A DNA stretch of 64,000 nt from Nonomuraea polychroma (GCF_004011505.1 NZ_SAUN01000001.1:6165501-6229500), one strand, 5' to 3'; shown: positions 16,826 through 25,779, counted from the first letter of the stretch. Program-made: numbers and translations. The notes: generated by a model not told the origin, from the letters alone.

Positions 16826-17059
16826 TCAGACGATGAGGTCGTCGAATTCGCCGTCCTTCGCCCCGAGGACGAACGCGGTGATCTCCGCCTGGGTGTAGAC
16901 CAGCGCCGGCCCTTCGGGAAAGCGTGAGTTACGCATGGCGATCTCCCCCGTGGGCAGGTTCGCGACCTCGACGCAGTTGCCGTTGGGGTTGCTCCTCTTG
17001 CTCTTGCGCCAGACGACGGGCAGACGGCCGGCGGGTGTTCCGTTCCGGAACTCGTGCAT
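16826..17059 (-). CDS. DUF397 protein
   Basis: 77 aa. The core WRKSKRSNPNGNCVEVANL, then IAMRNSRFPEGPALVYTQAE, is diagnostic of DUF397, a small actinobacterial family encoded beside WhiJ-like XRE regulators. The frame is open upstream; ATG 17059 (MHEFRNGT) is the family start, although the GAGGAGCTGCC upstream is a moderate ribosome-binding site. It lies 135 bp downstream of the XRE gene on the same strand. The pair behaves like a toxin-antitoxin-like or developmental switch module in Streptomyces. Confidence 0.85.
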   Translation of the reverse strand: MHEFRNGTPAGRLPVVWRKSKRSNPNGNCVEVANLPTGEIAMRNSRFPEGPALVYTQAEITAFVLGAKDGEFDDLIV

Positions 17060-17194
17060 GGGGGCAGCTCCTCGCGATCTTACGGATGCACGTGCATCCG
17101 CGTTTGCGAGGTGACAATACGGCAACACGTTGACGTCTATATACCGGACGACCAAAAATCCCGGTATGTAGTGGATCACAGGGATTTCAGCAGG

Positions 17195-18076
17195 TCAGTC
17201 GGAAAGCAATCGTTCCAGAAAGCGTCTGGTCTCGTTCGGCGTCTCCGCCTGGATGCTCAGCCGGTCCATGACCTCCATGTAGTGGTCAGAGTCGGCAGGT
17301 TTGTCCAGGTAGAGGGCACTGGTGAGCTGCTCCATGTACACCACGTCGGGCAGCTCACGCTCCGGGAACCGGAGGATGCTGAACGGCCCCCCGGCCGCAG
17401 CGTGGCCGCCGCGGTCGAACGGCATGATCTGCACGGTGATGTTGCGCGAGGCGGTGACCTCCAGCAGATGGGCGATCTGCGCCCGCATCGTGTCCGGCCC
17501 GCCGAGCCTGCGGCGTACGACCGCCTCGTCGATCACCGCCCAGAGCGTCAGCCCGCTCGAGAGCCGCTCCTGCCGGATGGTGCGCAGGGCCACCCGCCGG
17601 TCCATCTCCTCCCGCGTCGCCTTCTCATGGGCCAGCTCGATGACCGCCCTGGCGTAGTCGGCAGTCTGCAGCAGGCCGGGCACGAACTGGTTCTCGTAGG
17701 TGCGGATGCTGGAGGCGGCGCCCTCCAGGCCGATGTACACCTCGAACCAGGAGGGCAGCACGTCGGTGTACTTGTGCCACCAGCCTGGGGCGTTGGCCTG
17801 CTTGGCCAGGTCGAGCAGCGGCTGCCGTTCGGCCGGGTCGGTGACGCCGTACAGGGTGAGCAGATCCGCCACGTCGCGCTGCTTGAAACTGACCTGGCCG
17901 AGCTCCAGCCTGCTGATCTTGGCGTGAGATGCGCGAATCGAGTACCCAGCGTCGTCCCGCGAGATACCCTTCTCGGTACGGAGCCTCCGGAGTTGGGTTC
18001 CGAGCAGGATACGCAGCACCGTCGGGCTTCCCGGCGAATAGCTGAGAAGCTTCCCTTCCGCGCTCTCTGCGCTCAC
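17195..18076 (-). CDS. XRE-family regulator with DUF5753 (WhiJ-like)
   Basis: 293 aa. The N-terminal helix-turn-helix (LGTQLRRLRTEKGISRDDAG, then IRASHAKISRLELGQ, ~25-65) is followed by a DUF5753 domain (APGWWHKYTDVLPSWFEVYI, ENQFVPGLLQTADYARAV, IMPFDRGGHAAAGGPFSIL). This is the WhiJ/BldB-associated regulator type abundant in actinomycetes. Partners are DUF397 downstream and the divergent ATPase gene at 18206. The promoter interval up to 18206 is AT-richer than the genes. Confidence 0.88.
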   Translation of the reverse strand: MSAESAEGKLLSYSPGSPTVLRILLGTQLRRLRTEKGISRDDAGYSIRASHAKISRLELGQVSFKQRDVADLLTLYGVTDPAERQPLLDLAKQANAPGWWHKYTDVLPSWFEVYIGLEGAASSIRTYENQFVPGLLQTADYARAVIELAHEKATREEMDRRVALRTIRQERLSSGLTLWAVIDEAVVRRRLGGPDTMRAQIAHLLEVTASRNITVQIMPFDRGGHAAAGGPFSILRFPERELPDVVYMEQLTSALYLDKPADSDHYMEVMDRLSIQAETPNETRRFLERLLSD

Positions 18077-18205
18077 TGCGCCGCCCCTTGATCGTCTGCA
18101 CGTGCAGATGCGATTGGCATCTGTAAACTACGAAAAGTCTTGCATTGGTAAGCACTCCCCGTAAAGATGGGCAATGGATCACCAGACCGCGCTTCGGGGG
18201 CCAGA

Positions 18206-18679
18206 ATGACGACTTTCGACGCTCGGCCGCAAGCCGCCATCGGTTCCCGGCCACCAGGGTGGCTCTCGACCATTCTGGTGGATGGCCGCGCCGGTGAGTG
18301 CGACGCTGTGTTCCCCTTCCATCAGCGTTCGGCGCTCGAGCCTGCCTGCGTGGCCACCGCCAGGCGGTTCGTCGATCAGACGCTCACCTCGTGGGGCGTG
18401 ATCGAGGTCGCTTTCGACGCGCAGCTGGTGGTCTCCGAGCTGGTGACCAACGCGATGCGGCACGGCGGCGGGGTCGTGCAGCTCCGGCTCCTGGCCCACC
18501 GAGCCGAGCTGGCCTGTGTGGTGACCGACCACAGCCAGACCGTCCCGGTGGCCGCCGCACCCGACGTCTTCTCCGAGTACGGGCGAGGGCTGCGGCTGGT
18601 GGACGCCCTCTGCACGGCCTGGGGGTGGCTCTCCCCCGGCGGCACGCGCAAGCTGGTCTGGGCCGTGCTCGCGGGCTGA
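18206..18679 (+). CDS. Anti-sigma-like ATP-binding protein (AbaA/RsbW type)
   Basis: 157 aa GHKL ATPase fold. The N-box is SELVTNAMRHGGG (E and N of the ATP site). The G1-box region reads VVTDHSQTVP, not the usual D-x-G-x-G, so nucleotide binding may be weakened. A G2-like GRGLRLVDALC segment follows. Divergent from the XRE gene, it completes the XRE/DUF397/ATPase trio known from Streptomyces whiJ-like loci. ATG 18206 is preceded by GGGGG; ATG 18167 is an alternative. Confidence 0.75.
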   Translation: MTTFDARPQAAIGSRPPGWLSTILVDGRAGECDAVFPFHQRSALEPACVATARRFVDQTLTSWGVIEVAFDAQLVVSELVTNAMRHGGGVVQLRLLAHRAELACVVTDHSQTVPVAAAPDVFSEYGRGLRLVDALCTAWGWLSPGGTRKLVWAVLAG

Positions 18680-18684
18680 GCCGG

Positions 18685-19311
18685 TCACTCCCGGCCGAGC
18701 AGCTCCAGCACGTCGGCGTCGCTGAGCTGGTCGAATCGCTCGTACCACTGCCCGACTGCCCTGAAGTCGATCGGCGTGAGAAGCACCACCACCTCGTCAG
18801 CCTCGTCCCGCATGGACCGCACGGTCTCGCGGGCTCCGACCGGCACGGCAAGCGTCACCTTGGCGGGCTTGTGCGTGGCGACCGCCCTGAGCGCGGCCCG
18901 GGCGGTGCCGCCGGTGGCCAGGCCGTCGTCGACCACGATCACCTCCCGGCCCTCCAGCGGAGGCAGAGGGCGGTCCCCCCTGTAGGCGTGCACCCGGCGG
19001 GCCAGCTCTCTCCGCTCCCTCTCCACCACGTCCGCGACGGACTCGGGCGTCATGCCGAGCCGGTCCAGCAGCCGCAGATCGAAGACGGGCTCGCCGCCCT
19101 CGGCTATCGCGCCGACGCCCAGCTCCGGCGTCGGCGGATATCCGATCTTCCTGGTCACCAGCACCTCGAGGTCTGCGCCGAGCCTGCGCGCGATGGGCAC
19201 GGCCACTGCCACGCCGCCGCGGGGCAGCGCGAGCACGACAGGGTCGTGCGCGTCCAGCAACCGCTCGGCGAGCCTTGCCCCGGCCTCGGCCCGGTCTGGG
19301 AAGAGCTCCAT
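18685..19311 (-). CDS. Phosphoribosyltransferase-family protein
   Basis: 208 aa type-I PRTase fold. The PRPP loop is EVIVVDDGLATGGTARAA, with hydrophobic strand followed by two acidic residues (near 122-139). The N-terminal VLALPRGGVAVAVPIARRLG is the PPi-binding loop. Closest in layout to stand-alone actinobacterial PRTases of unknown substrate (the Rv0571c-type), sometimes linked to dormancy genes. The stop is 5 bp from the ATPase gene stop (convergent). Between its start and rsgA (198 bp) I see no further gene. Confidence 0.8.
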   Translation of the reverse strand: MELFPDRAEAGARLAERLLDAHDPVVLALPRGGVAVAVPIARRLGADLEVLVTRKIGYPPTPELGVGAIAEGGEPVFDLRLLDRLGMTPESVADVVERERRELARRVHAYRGDRPLPPLEGREVIVVDDGLATGGTARAALRAVATHKPAKVTLAVPVGARETVRSMRDEADEVVVLLTPIDFRAVGQWYERFDQLSDADVLELLGRE

Positions 19312-19509
19312 GACCTGTGCTCTACCCCGCAGGCGCGCACTCCTCGCCTCCCGGCCCCCTCACCCGTTCAGATCTCGGTCACCCTGGTTCACCCATCACC
19401 GCGTCACCGCAGGCCACACCGGTCTCCACGCCCCGCAGTCACGGCATGAACGGTAGGCCAGGCCCGCCCGGACACAGGGCCCGGGCAGGACCACGGCCCA
19501 CGCAGCGGG

Positions 19510-20610
19510 TCAGGGGCGGTTGCGGCCCGAGCGGCGCATTTCCTTGGTGATGACCTTCCACTTGTTCTGCTGTTCCTTGCGCAGGCGCGCGTCAGTGCGG
19601 CCGGCCATCCAGGCGGCCTCGCGCTGCAGCTTGCGCCAGCTCTCCAGGCGCCGTTCCGGCAGCTCACCGCTGTCGACCGCGGCCAGCACCGCGCAGCCCG
19701 GCTCGCCGTTGTGCCCGCAGTCGCCGAACCTGCACCGCCCGGCCAGCGTCTCGATGTCGGAGAAGACGAGGTCCACGCCCTCACCGATGTCGTAGAGCCC
19801 GATCCTGCGGATGCCCGGCGTGTCGATGACGAGCCCGCCGCCGCGCAACGGGATCAGCTCCCGGTGCACGGTGGTGTGCCGCCCGCGCCCGTCCGCGGCG
19901 CGTACCTGCTGGGTGTCCATGACGCTCTCCCCCGCCAGCGCGTTGACCAGGGTGGACTTGCCGGCGCCCGACGGGCCGAGGATGACGGCCGTACGCGAGC
20001 CCCCGAGGTAGCCGGCGACCAGCTCCACCCCCTCGCCGTGCAGCGAGGAGACGGCGTGCACGTCCACCCCTGGCGCGGCCACCCGCACGTCGGCGAGCAG
20101 GTCGTCGAGCCCCTGCTCGAACAGGTCGGACTTGGTGATGAGCACGACGGGCGTGCCGCCGGACTCCCAGGCCAGCGCGACGAGCCGCTCGATGCGGCCG
20201 AGGTCGGCGAAGTCGGTGGAGTGCATGGACGGCTCGGCCACGAACACGACGTCGACGTTGGCCGCGAGCACCTGGCCCTGACCGTCGCCCGACAGGCCGC
20301 CGATCGAGTCGCGGCTCACGCCGCCCCTGATGAACGCGGTCGTCCTCGGCAGCACCACGTCGAGCTCGTAGCGCCCCTCGGGGAGCAGCCGCAGCGCGAC
20401 CCAGTCGCCGACGCATGGCAGCGCGACGGGGTCCGCGGCCGACGCCCGGCGGACGTGGGCGGCGTACTTGACGTGATGGTGCCCGTCGGCCGCGAGCACC
20501 TCGGCGGCGCCGCGGTCGACGCGGGCCACACGGGCGGGAACGGTGCCGGTAGGCAGCTCGGCGGCGCGGAGATCGGTCCAGCCGAGCAGAGAAAGATCGT
20601 AAGAAGACAA
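19510..20610 (-). CDS. rsgA: Ribosome small-subunit GTPase RsgA
   Basis: 366 aa circularly permuted GTPase that acts in 30S maturation. The OB-fold comes first, then the G4 motif (VVLITKSD, ~156-163), G1 (LGPSGAGKST, ~211-220), G3 (DTPGIR) and a C-terminal zinc site (CRFGDCGHNGEPGC). That order, G4 before G1, is the hallmark of the family. The start is TTG at 20610, with AAGGG about 10 nt upstream. A 17-codon ORF with a much stronger ribosome-binding site precedes it by 39 bp (see 20650-20703). Confidence 0.92.
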   Translation of the reverse strand: MSSYDLSLLGWTDLRAAELPTGTVPARVARVDRGAAEVLAADGHHHVKYAAHVRRASAADPVALPCVGDWVALRLLPEGRYELDVVLPRTTAFIRGGVSRDSIGGLSGDGQGQVLAANVDVVFVAEPSMHSTDFADLGRIERLVALAWESGGTPVVLITKSDLFEQGLDDLLADVRVAAPGVDVHAVSSLHGEGVELVAGYLGGSRTAVILGPSGAGKSTLVNALAGESVMDTQQVRAADGRGRHTTVHRELIPLRGGGLVIDTPGIRRIGLYDIGEGVDLVFSDIETLAGRCRFGDCGHNGEPGCAVLAAVDSGELPERRLESWRKLQREAAWMAGRTDARLRKEQQNKWKVITKEMRRSGRNRP

Positions 20611-20649
20611 CGGAATGAAGCCCTTGATTCGAGAAGGAACCGGGCAGCG

Positions 20650-20703
20650 TCAGATGAGCGCCCGGAGGTGGACTGACGGCAGGCAGAGCAGGACGACCCG
20701 CAT
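20650..20703 (-). CDS. 17-aa ORF upstream of rsgA (possible leader peptide)
   Basis: ATG to TGA encoding 17 residues (begins MRVVLLCLPSV, ends ALI). It is preceded by a near-ideal ribosome-binding site, GAGGAGGTGAGG, 4 nt before the ATG. A -35/-10 pair lies ~35-60 bp upstream of the ATG. It ends 39 bp before the weak TTG start of rsgA. The strong translation signals in front of so short a frame argue that it is translated. It could be a leader peptide; no homologue is recognised with certainty. Confidence 0.55.
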   Translation of the reverse strand: MRVVLLCLPSVHLRALI

Positions 20704-20735
20704 AGTCCTCACCTCCTCGATCGGTTGCCGTGGTG

Positions 20736-20765
20736 ACTCTACGCACCCTGTCCCCGGCGATGCAA
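20736..20765 (-). promoter_or_regulatory. Sigma-70-type promoter for the leader ORF/rsgA
   Basis: Reading on the minus strand, TTGCAT (complement of 20760-20765) is followed after 18 bp by TAGAGT (complement of 20736-20741). Both are reasonable matches to the housekeeping consensus, and transcription would begin roughly 25-30 nt upstream of the 17-codon ORF. Confidence 0.45.
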
Positions 20766-20773
20766 TCCAATTT

Positions 20774-20799
20774 GGCATGGCGATGTGTTGAACCATGCC
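20774..20799. promoter_or_regulatory. Inverted repeat GGCATGG / CCATGCC in divergent promoter region
   Basis: A 7-bp perfect inverted repeat with a 12-nt spacer, between the rsgA leader promoter and the ECF sigma gene. It could be an operator serving either side. No specific regulator is recognised. Confidence 0.3.
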
Positions 20800-20844
20800 A
20801 TGCCGGCTCGTCGTACCTCCTGCCGACGGACGCGAGAAAGGGGA

Positions 20845-21459
20845 ATGATGCGAGCGAGCACGTATCCCCCGCCCTCGGCCGACGGAGCCGCCCCGATGGG
20901 CAAGCCGCGCTCACGCCACCGGATCCGGCACATGCGACCGGATCACGAGGCGCCCGACGACGAGGTGGCAGTGTCCGCGCTCTACCGGGAGTATCACAGG
21001 CCGCTGCTGGCCTTCGTGATCCGGCTGACGGCGGGCGATCGGCAGTGGGCGGAAGACGTGGTACAGGAGACCATGATCCGCGCTTGGCGCAGCGCGGAGC
21101 AGCTCGATCCTGAGGCAGTCTCACTTATGCCCTGGCTAGCCACAGTCGCCAGACGTATCGTGATCGATGACCGGCGGCGCAGGGACGCCCGCCCCCAGGA
21201 GTCGGGCGACGGGCCGCTGGCGAGCATGCCCGTGCCGGACGAGATGGAGGGTCTCCTGCACCAGGTGGTCGTGTCAGAGGCGCTGAAGGCTTTGTCGCCG
21301 GCCCACCGCGAGATCCTCAACGAGACGATCCTGCGGGACCGGTCGGTCAACGACGCCGCCGCGGCGCTCGGCATCCCGGTGGGCACCGTGAAGTCCCGGG
21401 TTTACTACGCCGTTCGCGCGCTGCGCATCGCGTTGGAGGAGAGGGGGGTGACGGCGTGA
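20845..21459 (+). CDS. ECF-subfamily RNA polymerase sigma factor
   Basis: ~204 aa. The sigma-2 region is SALYREYHRPLLAFVIRLT then AEDVVQETMIRAWRS; the sigma-4 region is LSPAHREILNETILRDRSVN then AAALGIPVGTVKSRVYYAV. The protein is co-encoded with a zinc-binding anti-sigma factor whose GTG start overlaps its stop (GTGA). The start is uncertain: ATG 20845/20848 follows GAGAAAGGGG closely, while ATG 20896 and ATG 20932 are also possible, and the region before residue ~35 is Pro/Arg-rich and not part of the sigma fold. Confidence 0.88.
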   Translation: MMRASTYPPPSADGAAPMGKPRSRHRIRHMRPDHEAPDDEVAVSALYREYHRPLLAFVIRLTAGDRQWAEDVVQETMIRAWRSAEQLDPEAVSLMPWLATVARRIVIDDRRRRDARPQESGDGPLASMPVPDEMEGLLHQVVVSEALKALSPAHREILNETILRDRSVNDAAAALGIPVGTVKSRVYYAVRALRIALEERGVTA

Positions 21460-22175
21460 CATCGAGAGTCGAGCACACGGACGTGGGCGCGTATGCGCTC
21501 GGCCTGCTCGAGGACGACGACAAGGAAGCGTTCGAGGCCCACCTCCTCTTCTGCGCCGCCTGCCGCTCCGAGCTTTCCGACCTGGCCGGCGTGGCGAGCG
21601 TGTTGAACGGGCTCGGTGGTCCCGTGGTGGACGACCGCCCGCCTTCGCCGGCCCCGGCGATCGACATGCTGCGCCGCAAGAGGGCGGCGGACAGGAGGAC
21701 GCGCAAGGGGACGTTCATGATCGGGATGGCGGCGGCGGTCACGCTGGTCGCCGGCGGGCTGACCATCGGCACGCAGCTCACCGGGGGTGAGGCGCCGCAG
21801 GTCGCGCAGGGTTCCGATCAGATGTCCCACATGGGCCCGGCCGAGCAGTTCTACGCCGGCGGCCGGCCCATCGAGGGCAAGGGGGTCGACGGGATCACCG
21901 GCGGGCTGGTGGTGGAGTCCAAAGGCTGGGGCACGCACGCGGCCCTCAAGCTGGCCGGGGTCAAGGGGCCCTTGGAGTGCGAGCTGATCTCGGTCTCCAA
22001 ATCGGGTGAGCGCCGGGTGATGACCGGGTGGTCCGTGCCTCCAGCCGGGTACGGAGTGCCGGGGTCGCCCGATCCGCTCTACATGCACGGCGGCAGCGCG
22101 ACCCAACTGAAGGACGTCGATCATTTCGAAGTGGTGACCTCGACAGGTAAGAGGCTGCTCACCATCGAGGCTTGA
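21456..22175 (+). CDS. Anti-sigma factor, zinc-binding (ZAS-type), membrane-anchored
   Basis: 239 aa. The N-terminal anti-sigma domain holds the H-x3-C-x2-C zinc signature (H29, C33, C36 in AHLLFCAACRSEL). A single transmembrane helix lies at ~86-106, and a ~130-residue extracytoplasmic domain follows (GLVVESKGWGTHAALKLAGV). Translationally coupled to the ECF sigma gene. It presumably sequesters that sigma factor until an envelope or redox signal releases it. Signal unknown. Confidence 0.85.
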   Translation: MTSRVEHTDVGAYALGLLEDDDKEAFEAHLLFCAACRSELSDLAGVASVLNGLGGPVVDDRPPSPAPAIDMLRRKRAADRRTRKGTFMIGMAAAVTLVAGGLTIGTQLTGGEAPQVAQGSDQMSHMGPAEQFYAGGRPIEGKGVDGITGGLVVESKGWGTHAALKLAGVKGPLECELISVSKSGERRVMTGWSVPPAGYGVPGSPDPLYMHGGSATQLKDVDHFEVVTSTGKRLLTIEA

Positions 22176-22188
22176 TCCCACCTATTCC

Positions 22189-22217
22189 GAGCCCTCGCGC
22201 CACTGGTGGGAGGGCTC
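22189..22217 (+). terminator. Hairpin terminator of the sigma/anti-sigma operon
   Basis: GAGCCCTC (22189-22196) and GAGGGCTC (22210-22217) form a perfect 8-bp stem with a 13-nt loop. It begins 13 bp after the anti-sigma stop. Confidence 0.6.
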
Positions 22218-22245
22218 TCCCATGCCCTGGCGCGGATGCGTGGGT

Positions 22246-22461
22246 ATTGACGTCACCAGAACGCCCAACGGCACGGCCAACATCCCGGAACTGGTGCTCG
22301 ACGACACGCAGTCAGCCTCCGGCACCGGCCTCCTCGCCCACACCACGCAGATCCTGCGCCTGAGCACCACCGGCGGCCTGGCCCCCAACGACACCTGCCA
22401 GCCCGGCACCCAGGCCAAGGTCCCGTACGGGGCCGACTACATCGTCCTCGGCCAAGGCCTG
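22246..22461 (+). pseudogene. Remnant of a DUF3455 secreted protein (C-terminal part only)
   Basis: A short stretch in one frame reads IPELVLDDTQ, then GLLAHTTQILRLSTTGGLAP, then CQPGTQAKVPYGADYIVL. This is the conserved C-terminal half of DUF3455 proteins (IPxLLL, QRLxTxGGxAP, Cys, VPYxAxY). The signal peptide and first ~90 residues are missing, and the frame runs on into unrelated GC-rich sequence to a stop at 22761. I read it as a decayed gene; the match is from memory of the family. Confidence 0.5.
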
Positions 22462-22899
22462 ACCAAAGGGACGCCGGTCCCGTCCCCCTGGCAGGCCCTC
22501 CCCGGCCGGCGCGGCGCCCAGTCCTCCAGGCCCCGCCGCCGGCCACCGCGACGGGGCACTCCGGCCCGCCCCGCTCGCGACAAGCGCCCCGCCGCACAAG
22601 GAGCCCGTGCGGCGGGGCGCCCCTGTGTACGGGAGCGTGTGGCGGGATGCGCCGCAGACCGGCGCGGCGACCAGGCCAGGAACCACGGAACCCGGCCAAC
22701 GAGGCCGGTGCGACGACGCGCCGACGGACGGTGCCACTTCGCACGAGGTAAGGGGCCGTAGGCGGGCAGAAGCCGTCCGGGCGCCGGTGCGGCGGGATGG
22801 GGTGCGGCCGAGCCCGGCGCAAGATGTATGGCGGCCAGGCTAGGAACCACGGAACCCGGCCAGCGGGGCGCCGTAACGGCGGCGCGCCACTGACCGGGT
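22462..22899. other. Gene-free GC-rich stretch with a dispersed direct repeat
   Basis: No convincing coding signal. A ~37-bp segment around GGAACCACGGAACCCGGCCA occurs at about 22671-22707 and again, with changes, at about 22835-22873. Together with the 71-bp tandem array that follows, this interval looks like decayed, repeat-prone DNA between two convergent transcription units. Confidence 0.5.
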
Positions 22900-23112
22900 C
22901 AGAAAGCGTCTCCCTGGACAGAGCCCAGCTAACGACGGCGACTGGATGAACCTGGCCCCGCCGTAAAAGATCAAAAGCCTCTCTCCCGACAGAGCCCAGC
23001 CAACGACGGCGACTGGATGAACCTGGCCCCGCCGTAAAAGATCAAAAGCCTCTCTCCCGACAGAGCCCAGCCAACGACGGCGGTTGGAAGAACCCGGCCC
23101 GGCCGTAAAAAA
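22900..23112. repeat. 71-bp tandem repeat, about 2.8 copies
   Basis: Units begin at 22918, 22989 and 23060, exactly 71 bp apart. Units one and two are almost identical; the third diverges after ACGACGGCG and is cut short before the glyA stop. Each contains ACGGCG and CGCCGT arms ~18 nt apart followed by TAAAA, so each copy can form a small hairpin. 71 is not a multiple of 3. A partial extra copy precedes the first unit. Confidence 0.85.
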
Positions 23113-23117
23113 TGGGC

Positions 23118-24368
<1,251 letters not shown>

Positions 24369-24399
24369 GACTCTCCTGTCATCGTTGACAACGTGCGAA

Positions 24400-24472
24400 G
24401 ACCCAGGCGCACGGCCTCCGCTCCTTTCGCTCCCCGGTGGTCTATCCCACCCAATGCGCCAGTCGCGTCTCG
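24400..24472 (-). promoter_or_regulatory. ZTP (pfl) riboswitch upstream of glyA
   Basis: Reading on the minus strand, the leader contains GCGACTGGCG, then GGGTGGGAT, then ACCACCGGGGAGCG and finally CCGTGCGCCTGGGT. These match the conserved blocks of the pfl/ZTP riboswitch (GACUGGCG, the ACCACCGGGGAGC core and the CCGCCUGGGC end) in the right order. glyA is a classic member of the ZTP regulon. Identification is by recalled consensus. Confidence 0.8.
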
Positions 24473-24619
24473 CTGTAGACGATAGCGGATCCGCCGACGG
24501 CTCATCGCTTCCTGATCTGCGGGTTCAGGCGGGTGTGACGGCGACGTCCTTGATCACGCCGAGCGGTCCGAGCTTGACGTCGATCTCGGCGCCGGGTAGA
24601 TCGGGAACCTTCGGTGGCT

Positions 24620-25552
24620 CTACTTGGTACGGCTCACGCCCGGCCAGAGCCGATCGACCTCGGCGTTGAGAATGGCCCCGATCAGCACGGCCAGCGCCGT
24701 GATGTAGAGCCACAGGAGGACCGCGACGGGCGCCGCCAGGGAGCCGTACACGGAGACGGGTGAGAACCACGCGGCCAGCACGGCCCGCAGCACCGCGGCG
24801 CAGAGGATCCACAGGAACAGCGCCAGGATCGCGCCGGGCAGCTCCCGGTACCACTTCGTCCTGACCGGCACGCTCACGTGGTAGAGCACGGTCAGGAAGA
24901 GCACCGAGCCGACGATCACCACCGGCCAGTACAGGATGTCGATCATGACGCCGTACTCGCCGGGCAGCGCGTCCTTGAGCAGCGTCGGGCCCACGATGAG
25001 GATCGGCATGACGATGATGCCGATGACCAGGCCCACGACATAGAGGCCGAAGGACATGAGCCTGGTGCGGATGATGCCGCGTTCCTCGCCCAGTCCGTAG
25101 GCGACGGAGATGAGGTCCACGTACACGTAGAGGGCTCGGGAGCCGGACCAGAGCGACAGCAGGAAGCCCAGCGAGATGATCGACACCTTGCTCGCGTCGT
25201 TGCTGAGGACGTCGGCGATGAGCGGTTTGACCACCTTGTTCAGGGCATCGACCGAGAACAGCAGCGCGGCCTGCTCGATCACCCACGCATTGACCTGCTT
25301 GACCACCTCGCCGCCCGCCCAGGCGCCGATCTTGGCCAGTACGCCGATCAGGCCCAGCACGAAAGGAGGCAGCGACAGCAGCGCGAAGAACGCCGCCTCG
25401 CCCGCCAGGCCGGTCACCCGGTAGGTGACGCCGGCGTTGGTGGCCGCGCGGACGATCGCCCACGACTTCGTGTCGAGCACCCAGCTCAGCCTGGCCCTGG
25501 CGTTGGAGACAAGCCCTCTCTTCGGCCGGGGCGGCGCATCAGTGGACGTCAT
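24620..25552 (-). CDS. YihY/BrkB-family inner-membrane protein
   Basis: ~310 aa with six predicted transmembrane helices; the family signature GEAAFFALLSLPPFVLGLIG opens the first helix, and PVAVLLWLYITALAVLIGAI with NAEVDRLWP closes the last. Such proteins were once called ribonuclease BN; their true role is probably transport or envelope function. I start at ATG 25552 (MTSTDAPP). The reading frame one step away remains open for ~95 bp past the stop and encodes a plausible tail (see findings). Confidence 0.85.
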   Translation of the reverse strand: MTSTDAPPRPKRGLVSNARARLSWVLDTKSWAIVRAATNAGVTYRVTGLAGEAAFFALLSLPPFVLGLIGVLAKIGAWAGGEVVKQVNAWVIEQAALLFSVDALNKVVKPLIADVLSNDASKVSIISLGFLLSLWSGSRALYVYVDLISVAYGLGEERGIIRTRLMSFGLYVVGLVIGIIVMPILIVGPTLLKDALPGEYGVMIDILYWPVVIVGSVLFLTVLYHVSVPVRTKWYRELPGAILALFLWILCAAVLRAVLAAWFSPVSVYGSLAAPVAVLLWLYITALAVLIGAILNAEVDRLWPGVSRTK

Positions 25553-25610
25553 GGCACCCAACAGTTTTCGCAGTGACTCTTCGGCACAGCTTACGTCCCC
25601 TGTAGCTGCC

Positions 25611-25779
25611 CTAGTCGAGGTCGACGATGCGGGCGCCCAGCGGAAGGAGGGAGACCGGGATCATCTTGATGTTCGCGACGCCCATGGGAAATCCCGATGA
25701 TGGAGATGAAGAGGGGGATAGAGGTGACGACGTGGCCGATGGCGAGCCAGATGCCGGCGACCACGCACCAGCATGTCAC
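25611..25779 (-). pseudogene. Frameshifted YccF-domain membrane protein remnant
   Basis: On the minus strand one frame gives VVAGIWLAIGHVVTSIPLFI then SIIGI. The other frame resumes with GVANIKMIPVSLLPLGARIV and DLD then stop. Joined, this is a YccF domain (IIGIPxG turn followed by the second helix). Removing one T from the ATTTCCC run near 25678 restores the frame through I-P-M-G-V. The N-terminal dozen residues are also replaced by the neighbouring gene's end. Either a true pseudogene or a one-base sequencing error combined with a truncation. Confidence 0.6.

Noticed and set aside
16826..17059. DUF397/XRE pair as a classical type II toxin-antitoxin
   Set aside because: No toxin fold is recognisable in DUF397; the regulatory-switch description is safer.
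22918..23112. Tandem repeats as a CRISPR array
   Set aside because: The 71-bp units are contiguous with no unique spacers, and no cas gene is nearby.
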